From Chitinophagaceae bacterium (GTDB lineage Bacteria; Bacteroidota; Bacteroidia; Chitinophagales; Chitinophagaceae), in the NCBI GenBank assembly GCA_027486835.1, contig JAIXOJ010000198.1, forward strand, positions 1-64,000: DNA of 64,000 nt. The letters are read 5' to 3'. The notes under the pieces were generated by a model. The model made no database searches. It saw only the letters and a list, made by a program, of their open reading frames with translations, and was not told the DNA's origin. Within the stretch, counting starts at the first letter, position 1, and every line of letters begins with the position of its first letter. Made by a program: the position numbers and the translations under genes. Of this stretch, positions 10,810-18,037 are shown piece after piece.

Positions 10810-10814
10810 TAAGG

Positions 10815-10855
10815 TGTTAAGCCATTAGTGGTTTTACGCTAGTGAGGGCTTAACA
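10815..10855 (+). terminator. Possible terminator hairpin after guaA
   Basis: A 9-bp stem, TGTTAAGCC with GGCTTAACA, separated by a 23-nt loop and starting 5 bp after the guaA stop codon. There is no clean T-tract, so termination is only likely. Confidence 0.4.
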
Positions 10856-10859
10856 AAAT

Positions 10860-11574
10860 ATTATTAAATAATAGTAAGCAGTTTATTATAAGCTATATAT
10901 CCTCCATTTAGGAAAGAAGACTTCTGGGGTGATTACCAAGATTGTAAGAACAAGGACTAATTCTTGCTCAACACAACCAATTGTGGTTTTTAGTTAAGTT
11001 CGCTCCAATTGCACAAAAAGTTGAATGATTCAAATTAAATTTGGGTATTAGTGGTTATTTTAAAAAGTGATAAGTTGCTTTCGCTATTTAAACATAAATC
11101 CCTTTACATCGGCTCACTACTTGAAACACAGAACAATTTCTTGCTAATATAGATAATAGCTTTGTGGAGGTAGATTGGGATTAATTTGTATGTCAAAGAA
11201 TCATTTAGATATCCACAGACTAGCCAATTGGTTATACCTTAGATATTATTATAGAAACCAAATTGTTTTTAAGAAAAAGGAATTTATTGAGTTAAGCTAA
11301 TTGGAAATATCCAGACAAGTGATGAACCCCAATCAAGGTTAGGAATGTGTATTTTTTTAAAAAGCTTATTAATAAGTAAATTGACCATTTGTGAGGTAGG
11401 TAAAACTTTTTTGTGTGGAAATATTGCTAAAAAGTGATTAGATTCCTGTATTCAATTACACACCATTCGTTATTTGCTCGATACTAATCATCCTAGGTTT
11501 TCGCTTAATTTATTGGAGCTTAGCCTCTTTTAGCATTCATGTAAAAAACGTATAGACAGTGGTGCAAAATAAAT
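10860..11574. other. Gene-poor zone with possible decayed coding fragments
   Basis: About 715 bp with no intact gene. Short stretches read like protein: 34 codons from the ATG near 11189 (MSKNHLDIHRLANWLYLRYY), and codons near 11450 (IQLHTIRYLLDTNHPRFSLN) ending at the TAG near 11530. They are in different frames and broken by stops, as expected for the remains of one or more lost genes. I cannot name the family. It lies directly beside a toxin-type pair, which is consistent with turnover of accessory genes. Confidence 0.3.
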
Positions 11575-11931
11575 TTAGTCTATTGAGAATAGTAAATCTT
11601 TTACTTGGTTGAGTAATATCTTTAGGTGAACGCGTTTTATTCTATTTGCAAAGTTTTTTATTTCTGTTTCTTTGAAACTTACGGTAATGTATATTCTAAT
11701 TTGTGAACCAGATTTTAATGGACTTTCAAACATCTCATTCGTACAATCAAAGGAATATCGATCTTTATGAGTAGTGGAACTCATCATAAGGCCAGTATAG
11801 AATTTTTCGTGTGAATTTGATTTGTCTGAACTAATAATTAAAACAGGATGCGGTAACGGCTCCCCTTTGGGAATTTTAATTGGGTCAAACAGATAAACTA
11901 AATCACCTTGTTTATATTGAGGTTGGGACAT
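11575..11931 (-). CDS. PemK/MazF-like toxin candidate
   Basis: 118 residues. The N-terminus has the MazF/PemK pattern: GDLVYLFDP, then HPVLIISSDK, then a strand with FYTGLMMSSTTH, and later GSQIRIYITV, matching the small beta-barrel of this endoribonuclease family. MazF proteins cut single-stranded mRNA and stop growth until neutralised by a cognate antitoxin. The start ATG at 11931 lies inside the last codons of the upstream gene (20-bp overlap), so the two should be translationally coupled. The usual catalytic Arg and Thr/Ser cannot be assigned by eye. It could be a PemK-fold protein of another role. Confidence 0.65.
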   Translation of the reverse strand: MSQPQYKQGDLVYLFDPIKIPKGEPLPHPVLIISSDKSNSHEKFYTGLMMSSTTHKDRYSFDCTNEMFESPLKSGSQIRIYITVSFKETEIKNFANRIKRVHLKILLNQVKDLLFSID

Positions 11932-12409
11932 TGCTGCTATGCAAAGAATTAATGGATATTATAGAGGCATTGTTTATCAATTCTTTATCCGAATCAATTT
12001 TATTTTTACCAATAAAAGCAGCTAACCTTATAGTATATTCTATAGCGTAAAGTTCAGTAAGTATATTTTCGGATGCTTCTGCTATGAATTGGTTTTCACA
12101 AAACTTGAATTTCTCCAATATGTTATAAATCTTTTTAAATCTTTTTAAATCTTTTTCGGCTTTGGGATATGCAATAATTGCGCTTGAATTGTCTATGTTT
12201 TTTATTTCTAATTTTAAAGTGGATATGTGGGTGAATAAACTTTCAAGATCATGCCTGATACTCAGAATTATTTTTTCTTTTATTTTTTCAAATGAAAAAA
12301 TAAGATTAAAATAGTTTATTATTTTTAAGGTATGAAACCTTAAATCCAAAATTATATTGTTATTATAACCATGAATGCTCAAAGGAGAAATACTTGATTG
12401 ATATTGCAT
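11912..12409 (-). CDS. Helical hypothetical protein, possible antitoxin partner
   Basis: 165 residues, not recognised. It is rich in Ile, Lys and Asn and predicted mostly helical, with no DNA-binding motif that I can see. Its 3' end overlaps the start of the PemK/MazF-like gene by 20 bp, the arrangement expected of an antitoxin-toxin operon with the antitoxin first. At 165 residues it is longer than classical MazE-type antitoxins, so it would be an unusual partner, or the two genes may be coupled for another reason. A short direct repeat (CTTTTTAAAT, two and a half copies) at about 12127-12152 encodes part of a Lys-rich helix. ATG start; the intergenic region behind it is AT-rich. Confidence 0.6.
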   Translation of the reverse strand: MQYQSSISPLSIHGYNNNIILDLRFHTLKIINYFNLIFSFEKIKEKIILSIRHDLESLFTHISTLKLEIKNIDNSSAIIAYPKAEKDLKRFKKIYNILEKFKFCENQFIAEASENILTELYAIEYTIRLAAFIGKNKIDSDKELINNASIISINSLHSSNVPTSI

Positions 12410-12534
12410 AATACAAGGTTGTATAATTTTAATTCAGCTAAGTACAGACAATTAGCACTCTTTTTTTTTAAAATGAATTTATTGCGTACTTTTTTTAACT
12501 AGCGCAAGATACAATTCAGTGAGTAAATGAGTGA

Positions 12535-12924
12535 AATGTTGTCCAAATTTATTTAGGAGGGAATGATTATACAATAAATCATACACTTTTTGCTAGCCCA
12601 GCATTATTGCTCCATCATGCGGAGTCACTTGCATGGAAACATCCGCATTTAAGTACTGAAACCCTCGTTAATACCATGCAAGAATGTATTAATCACTGTA
12701 CACTGCCTCTATATTTACAAGACACCACAAACATATGGTGGAGAGAAGCGAAACTGAGTACAGAGTGGCTTGATTTGATATTCCCAATTTTCTACCAAAA
12801 ACTGAATATCCCACAAGATTTTTACAAGAGAGATTACTATCAGCTCATTTCGCTGATGGAGGTTGACTCCATAGATGAAGAACTAATAGCTTATTTAGAT
12901 TTGATTTACAATACAATTGTATAA
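12535..12924 (+). pseudogene. 5'-truncated hypothetical ORF
   Basis: A coding-like frame runs from just after a TGA at 12532 to the stop at 12924. The earliest usable start is a TTG at 12607 (about 105 residues), yet coding-like sequence (YLGGNDYTINHTLFASPA) lies upstream of it with no ATG, GTG or TTG. This suggests loss of the original 5' end. The protein is rich in Trp, Leu and acidic residues (TTNIWWREAKLSTEWLDLIF) and is not a family I recognise. If a start at 12607 is used it would be a small soluble protein. Confidence 0.4.
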
Positions 12925-13010
12925 CCAAATATCTACCCATCACCAAGTGAATACCTCATCTAAGGCAACGTTTTATGGCAGTTATTTATCATTATATAAA
13001 AACAACTTTT

Positions 13011-13730
13011 ATGAAACGATTTATGCCCATCAAGCAATGTTTAATTGGCTTTATTTTTTTGGTAGCCACACAATTTTCATTTGGTCAAAAAACTGAGATA
13101 CATCTCAATGCCTATACTGGACTATTCTCTTTTCGTGGCAATGGGGCTAGTGATGTTTCTAGCATTATAGATAATTCATACACTCCGCCATATGAGTTCA
13201 CTACCAAGCCTTATGGTACTAAAAGTGCCTTTTCTTACGCGCTTGAATGCCAGATACAGCGGGTTACGAAGAAAAAATTCATTTATGGAGTGGGCACAAG
13301 GTATGAAGCATTAACAAGTAAAGTAGCCATTGATTCCATTTGGCAAAACGGCTTAGTATACAGACCATTAGCGGCAAAAGGGGAGACTAATTTAAAAAAT
13401 ACATTTGTAGCATTTAATCCTTTTATTGGCTATCGGCTTGTGTACACAAATTGTAGTATAGATGTTTTTGCGGGTGTAGATTTAGCAGTTTGTGTAAAAA
13501 GTGAGGAGCATGGAAATGCTGAGGCAAGTGATAAAACAGTGGTAAAAGTAGAAAACGACCATACAAAGCCTTCTATTGATTGGCGGCCATGTGTTCAAAT
13601 AAAAACGCAGGTGAAAAAAGTAGGTTTACTGTTAGGTTTCGCTTATGGATTGACCAATTATTCAACACAAAAAGACCTAAAAGCATATAGTAGTTTCGTG
13701 AGGATTGGTCTTAGTTATCAGTTGAAATGA
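13011..13730 (+). CDS. Outer-membrane beta-barrel protein
   Basis: 239 residues from the ATG at 13011. An in-frame ATG at 12975 would put 12 residues before a clean signal peptide (MKRFMPIKQC, hydrophobic core, FSFGQ cleavage region), so the later start is preferred. The mature protein alternates hydrophobic and polar residues in short strands and ends with SFVRIGLSYQLK, the aromatic C-terminal strand expected for insertion by the BAM complex. It resembles the small 8- to 10-stranded barrels common in Bacteroidota. Ligand and role are unknown. It is followed by about 250 bp of spacer and then a minisatellite. Confidence 0.8.
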   Translation: MKRFMPIKQCLIGFIFLVATQFSFGQKTEIHLNAYTGLFSFRGNGASDVSSIIDNSYTPPYEFTTKPYGTKSAFSYALECQIQRVTKKKFIYGVGTRYEALTSKVAIDSIWQNGLVYRPLAAKGETNLKNTFVAFNPFIGYRLVYTNCSIDVFAGVDLAVCVKSEEHGNAEASDKTVVKVENDHTKPSIDWRPCVQIKTQVKKVGLLLGFAYGLTNYSTQKDLKAYSSFVRIGLSYQLK

Positions 13731-13978
13731 TTTGTAAAGGATGAAATTTCTGTTATTTTAATTACTAATACTTAATAATAAACAATTTTGACTAATCAAG
13801 ATTTAAAGGAATTGATAGTCAGTTAAGCGATAGCAAAAGCTAAGACAGATACACAAATGGCAGGACAGATTTCCAACTTGCACAAAAAAATGCTCAAATG
13901 ACAATCTCCAATACATGAATGGATGACTTGTTCGCTATTGGGCATAACAATGGTTTGATTGCCGATTTTAAACTCATT

Positions 13979-14593
13979 GGCATCTGTACAAGAATTTATG
14001 GCATCGTAAAAATTACGGTGGCATCTGTACAAGAATTTATTGGTCGGCAAATTTTTCCGAGGTTTCTGTATAAGAATTTACTGGTCGGCAAATTTTTCCG
14101 AGGTATCTGTACAAGAATTTATTGGTCGGCAAATTTTTCCGAGGCATCCGTACATGAATTTATCGGTCGGCAAATTTTTCCAAGGCATCTGTACAAGAAT
14201 TTATGGCATTGTAAATTTTTTCCGAGGCATCCGTACAAGAATTTATCGGTCGGCAAATTTTTCCGAGACATCTGTACAAGAATTTATCGTTTGGCAAATT
14301 TTTCCAAGGCATCTGTACAAGAATTTATGGCATCGTAAATTTTTTCCGAGGCATCTGTACAAGAATTTATCGTTCGGCAAATTTTTCCGAGGCATCCGTA
14401 CAAGAATTTATCGTTCGGCAAATTTTTCCGAGGCATCTGTACAAGAATTTATGGCATTGTAAATTTTTTCCGAGGCATCTGTACAAGAATTTACTGGTCG
14501 GCAAATTTTTCCGAGGCATCTGTACAAGAATTTACTAGTTGGCAAATTTTTCCGAGACACATGTAAGTGAATTTTTAGGCTGGTAAATAATGC
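13979..14593. repeat. 41-bp tandem minisatellite, about 14 full copies plus a decayed one
   Basis: Units begin GTACAAGAAT at 13986, 14027, 14068 and so on. Most are 41 bp (core GGTCGGCAAATTTTTCCGAG); a second class of mostly 42 bp reads GGCATCGTAAATTTTTTCCG at units 1, 6, 9 and 12. The last three intervals form a 124-bp higher-order repeat. Every part of the unit is repeated, so it is not a CRISPR. Because 41 is not a multiple of three, the stop-free frames across it are artefacts. It ends about 195 bp before the gene at 14788. Confidence 0.95.
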
Positions 14594-14717
14594 TGGGTTA
14601 CATAATTCTTTTACTTCCTATTGCAAATATGGTATCGTATTATTTCTATAGGTAAAATAATCGGCTTTTTGAATGTAATTGTTATTTTTTTATAAAAATC
14701 TGAAAATGATGGGGTTG

Positions 14718-14751
14718 TTTGTAGAAAATTTATCTTTGATTATTATTTTTG
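14718..14751 (+). promoter_or_regulatory. Bacteroidota-type promoter
   Basis: TTTG at 14718-14721 and TATTTTTG (TAnnTTTG) at 14744-14751 with a 22-bp spacer. The expected transcript start is about 30 bp before the ATG at 14788. It lies between the minisatellite and the gene. Confidence 0.55.
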
Positions 14752-14787
14752 CACTAAATCAATCATTTTTATTCAAATCAGTTAATT

Positions 14788-15756
14788 ATGCTTTTCTTTG
14801 AAAAACTATTCGAACCTTTCTTTGATAATGATCGCATTACGGATGCACGAATTTACAATTTTTGTAATTATACCTTAATCCGAATGCGTACTGGCAATGG
14901 AACTGGTATTTACTCAGACTTTATTGCTATACTTGATAAGCCTACCCAAGCGATGTATTTAGCCATTTCAAGTTTAGATACGGGTACCAATATTCAAATT
15001 GGTAAGACCAAAACAAATGATCAGGTGTTGGCTGCTTTCAAAGCTAAAATGAGTGATGAACAAAGCATTATTGCCAAAAGCTTGGGCGGTAAAAACAAAC
15101 CTGAATTTTTAGAATTTTATCCACATAAGGGTACTGAATACTCTAAAGCTACCAAAGAACAAATGCCCATATTGGTAAAAAGGGTAGCGGATGCCGCAAC
15201 AAAATATGAAACAAAAATTGGTAAAACCTTAGCCAATGAACTGAGACAATTACAAACCGATTGGAATAATAGCAGAGATAGTCAAACTACCCAAATTGCT
15301 GCGGTGGGCGATCAAAAAGTAATCAAGTCAAAAACAAGGATTGAATTAGAGGATGCTATTAAATTGGTATTGTTAGAATTAGCAAAGTTGTTCATGGACA
15401 AACCAGGGTTATATAAGCAGTTTATAAAACCTTCTTTGTTATACCCAAGTGGTAAAAACGTGAAATCGGTTAATTACAATGGTACAACTGACCCAGAAGC
15501 AGTTTCTGTTGTATTTCACGATAATATTAGTGATGATGCTGAAATTAGTATCAAAATTACCAGTATTGATACAGAGGCTATTCTTTATATTGGGGAATCA
15601 CCCACAGAAAAGCCAACAGCAGTAGGCAAATTATTTAGACCATCTAAAAAGTTTAGTCATTTAACTGCCATTGAGTTGGGTACAGAGGGTGGTTACTTAC
15701 TGCTTTATAATCCCAGTAAAACAGATAAAGTAGTTTGGGAAATTAAGGTGCGGTAA
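14788..15756 (+). CDS. Conserved Bacteroidota hypothetical protein (paralogue of 49625-50575)
   Basis: 322 residues, no signal peptide, no enzyme motif. The N-terminal two thirds are helical (KEQMPILVKRVADAATKYET); the last third is a beta-rich domain ending YLLLYNPSKTDKVVWEIKV. A characteristic stretch, FLEFYPHKGTEYSKAT, is the best family landmark. I know this family only as uncharacterised proteins of Chitinophagaceae-type genomes. A diverged paralogue with the same architecture occurs at 49625-50575. Both follow a 41- or 42-bp minisatellite. The gene is 27 bp upstream of a lipoprotein gene and probably cotranscribed with it. Function unknown. Confidence 0.88.
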   Translation: MLFFEKLFEPFFDNDRITDARIYNFCNYTLIRMRTGNGTGIYSDFIAILDKPTQAMYLAISSLDTGTNIQIGKTKTNDQVLAAFKAKMSDEQSIIAKSLGGKNKPEFLEFYPHKGTEYSKATKEQMPILVKRVADAATKYETKIGKTLANELRQLQTDWNNSRDSQTTQIAAVGDQKVIKSKTRIELEDAIKLVLLELAKLFMDKPGLYKQFIKPSLLYPSGKNVKSVNYNGTTDPEAVSVVFHDNISDDAEISIKITSIDTEAILYIGESPTEKPTAVGKLFRPSKKFSHLTAIELGTEGGYLLLYNPSKTDKVVWEIKVR

Positions 15757-15783
15757 GTATGGGATAAGTTTGTAAAAAATGTT

Positions 15784-16638
15784 ATGTCGGCAACCCTTGA
15801 AAAAATTATTGCTCTTGGTTTTATAATTTTTATGTTAGCTTCTTGCAATGACATAAACAAGCAAAAAGCAGTCAAACAAAACAAGTCCATTTCGGATTCT
15901 ATTGTTAATGTAAATATACCGGTTGAACCACCATTAACCGAACGTCTTAGATCAGATATTGTAACTTTTCCTGTTGATAGTTTAATGCAAATTAAAGTGT
16001 TGACAACAGGAAATTTTCATAGTGACGAAGTTTGGGAAACGGCAAACAAAGAAAAATGGACTGGCATTTTCAAGAGCAAAAGTGACTTTTATATTAAGGC
16101 AACATCGATCAAAGCAAAAAAAGTTCATGATGGTTTTGTTGATGAGAATGAGAAAGAGAAAACAGGCTGGGAAATAACTACTCCAAACAAAGACAGTAGC
16201 ATAATCTTAATTGAGATGCAGCCTTATCTTGAAGAAAGGAAAATACAGTCGGTAACAATTTATAAAAACTTCATTTATCCAAATGACACTGTAGTTTTTT
16301 CTTTTCTGGGTAATAGGTACAAATTATTTGCAACAGGCATAAGTAAGAAAGTACAAGGCGAAGCAGAAGCACTTGAGGTAATGAAATATAGGCTTTACCT
16401 GACTGCGTATATAAATGGTAAAGAAACAACTCAGCTTTTATCTGCACAGCCCGATTTTGATGACAAAATGATTGAACTATTATTTGCAGGAGATATTGAC
16501 GGTGACGGTATTTTAGACTTTATTATTGACAATTCAAGACATTACAACATGTATAAGCCTACATTATATTTATCAATGCCTGCAGAAAAAGGACAAATTG
16601 TTAAACCTGTAGGTTTTCATGTTAGCGTAGGCTGTTAA
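15784..16638 (+). CDS. Lipoprotein with FG-GAP-like calcium motif
   Basis: 284 residues. The N-terminus carries a hydrophobic stretch with lipobox LASC, so it should be a lipid-anchored envelope protein. The body is a beta-rich domain of unknown family. Near the C-terminus the segment FAGDIDGDGILDFIID has the DxDxDG pattern of FG-GAP or EF-hand-like calcium loops, often seen in Bacteroidota proteins that report or integrate surface signals. It lies 27 bp after the 14788 gene on the same strand and ahead of a bidirectional terminator, closing a two-gene operon. Function not known. Confidence 0.8.
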   Translation: MSATLEKIIALGFIIFMLASCNDINKQKAVKQNKSISDSIVNVNIPVEPPLTERLRSDIVTFPVDSLMQIKVLTTGNFHSDEVWETANKEKWTGIFKSKSDFYIKATSIKAKKVHDGFVDENEKEKTGWEITTPNKDSSIILIEMQPYLEERKIQSVTIYKNFIYPNDTVVFSFLGNRYKLFATGISKKVQGEAEALEVMKYRLYLTAYINGKETTQLLSAQPDFDDKMIELLFAGDIDGDGILDFIIDNSRHYNMYKPTLYLSMPAEKGQIVKPVGFHVSVGC

Positions 16639-16766
16639 ACCTAAAGATTAGTTGATTGCGGACTCTGCCAATAACAAACTTTGTTGTATGCTTCAAAGCT
16701 TCTAGGTTACTAATAAAATTCATTTTTCGTTCCGTGTATGTTATAATCAGATTTTATAGGCTACAC

Positions 16767-16802
16767 CCAAAAGGGGAATAACACCAGTTATTCCCCTTTT
16801 GG
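16767..16802. terminator. Bidirectional terminator
   Basis: A perfect 16-bp stem (CCAAAAGGGGAATAAC with its complement) around a 4-nt loop, between the convergent lipoprotein and M23 peptidase genes. The A and T runs within the stem allow it to serve either strand. Confidence 0.8.
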
Positions 16803-16858
16803 CTTGAAAAAAATGAGGTGCTTTCATCTTAGCGAAACATCAATGCACCTAAATTATA

Positions 16859-17839
16859 TTAATCAAAACTTTGGTTACCACTTGCTGCTTGTTTGAGTAA
16901 GCGATCAAATTGGGCAGGGTTAATATCGTTGTAGAAATAATAAACTGGATCCACTGGTTGCCCGTTTCTGTGTACTTCATAATGGCAGTGGGGGCCTGTA
17001 CTTTTACCCGTACTGCCTACATAACCAATAACCTCACCACGTTTTACTGTTTTGCCAGCTCTGGCTTTGATGCGCACCATGTGTCCATAAACGGTTTCAT
17101 ATCCAAAGCCATGACTAATTACCACATGGTTGCCAAATCCACTGGCGTTATAATTCGCCTCTTTCACTTTACCATCCGCTGTAGCATAAATAGGTGTACC
17201 CTGAGGTGCCGTAAAGTCTAGCCCTGCATGGAATTTACTCACTTTATACACTGGATCAATGCGGTATCCAAAACCACTAGAAATAGCACTCAAGTTTTTG
17301 TTACTAACTGGTTGAATTGCGGGAATGGCAGCCAATAGTTTCTCCTTGTTTTTTAACATATCGCCGATTTCAGCATAGCTTTTGTCCATAAATCCAATTC
17401 TGTAACTAAGGTTGTTTAGTTGGTCTTTAAGGCTGTTAACTAAAGTGCTTTGGCTCAACTGCTCCACTAAATTTAGTTCTTTGCTGGTTTCCATTTTTTT
17501 CACTCGAATGCTATCAGGTATTGGCTTCGCTTCAAAAATAGCCCGATACACATTGTTGTCCCTGTTTTCAAGTTCTTCCATTTGCAACTGTAGTTGCAGC
17601 ACTTTGTCTTGCAATACTTTGTAATCATCCCTAAGCGCATTGTTTTGTGCCATTAGTTTTTTTTCATTAGCAGAGGGAAAATAGCGGTACATCACGCTTA
17701 CAATTATGATAGAAGTAACCAAAGAGGCCGCCACAAAACCAAAAATGCGCAGCATACGCACTTTAAAAGGCGTTTCTAATTTCTCAAAACGCAGGGTGTT
17801 GGTATTGTAAAAGAATTTTATTTTTTTCATGCTCTTCAT
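16859..17839 (-). CDS. M23 family metallopeptidase
   Basis: 326 residues. A cytoplasmic N-terminus, one transmembrane helix (about 29-51), a coiled coil (about 57-95) and a C-terminal LytM/M23 domain. The zinc site is intact: HxxxD in FHAGLDF (His204, Asp208), His253 in YGHM and HxH in PHCHYE (284-286). These enzymes cleave peptidoglycan cross-bridges or act as EnvC/NlpD-like regulators. With all ligands present an active DD-endopeptidase is likely. It is divergent from alaS across about 200 bp. ATG start at 17839; Met4 is an alternative. Confidence 0.92.
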   Translation of the reverse strand: MKSMKKIKFFYNTNTLRFEKLETPFKVRMLRIFGFVAASLVTSIIIVSVMYRYFPSANEKKLMAQNNALRDDYKVLQDKVLQLQLQMEELENRDNNVYRAIFEAKPIPDSIRVKKMETSKELNLVEQLSQSTLVNSLKDQLNNLSYRIGFMDKSYAEIGDMLKNKEKLLAAIPAIQPVSNKNLSAISSGFGYRIDPVYKVSKFHAGLDFTAPQGTPIYATADGKVKEANYNASGFGNHVVISHGFGYETVYGHMVRIKARAGKTVKRGEVIGYVGSTGKSTGPHCHYEVHRNGQPVDPVYYFYNDINPAQFDRLLKQAASGNQSFD

Positions 17840-18037
17840 ATCAGCAAGGCAATAATTTATTTGAACAAAAATTGGGGTAGATTAGTCGTAAAAGGCAACA
17901 GATACATCCAAAGGAGAAATTTTTATACGCATTTTATGGGCTAAAAATTCTTTACACAACGGTCATACGGTTACCTTTACCGCCTTCAAAGATAATTTTT
18001 AAGCGTACTATTAATAATTTTTAACAAACAGGATACA

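Noticed and set aside
13919-14462. Two overlapping plus-strand ORFs of about 140 codons across the 41-bp array
   Set aside because: They arise because the tandem unit has no stop in the frames crossed; the period is not a multiple of three and the residues only restate the repeat.
13979-14593. CRISPR array
   Set aside because: The whole unit including the would-be spacer is repeated, there is no unique spacer, and no cas genes are present.
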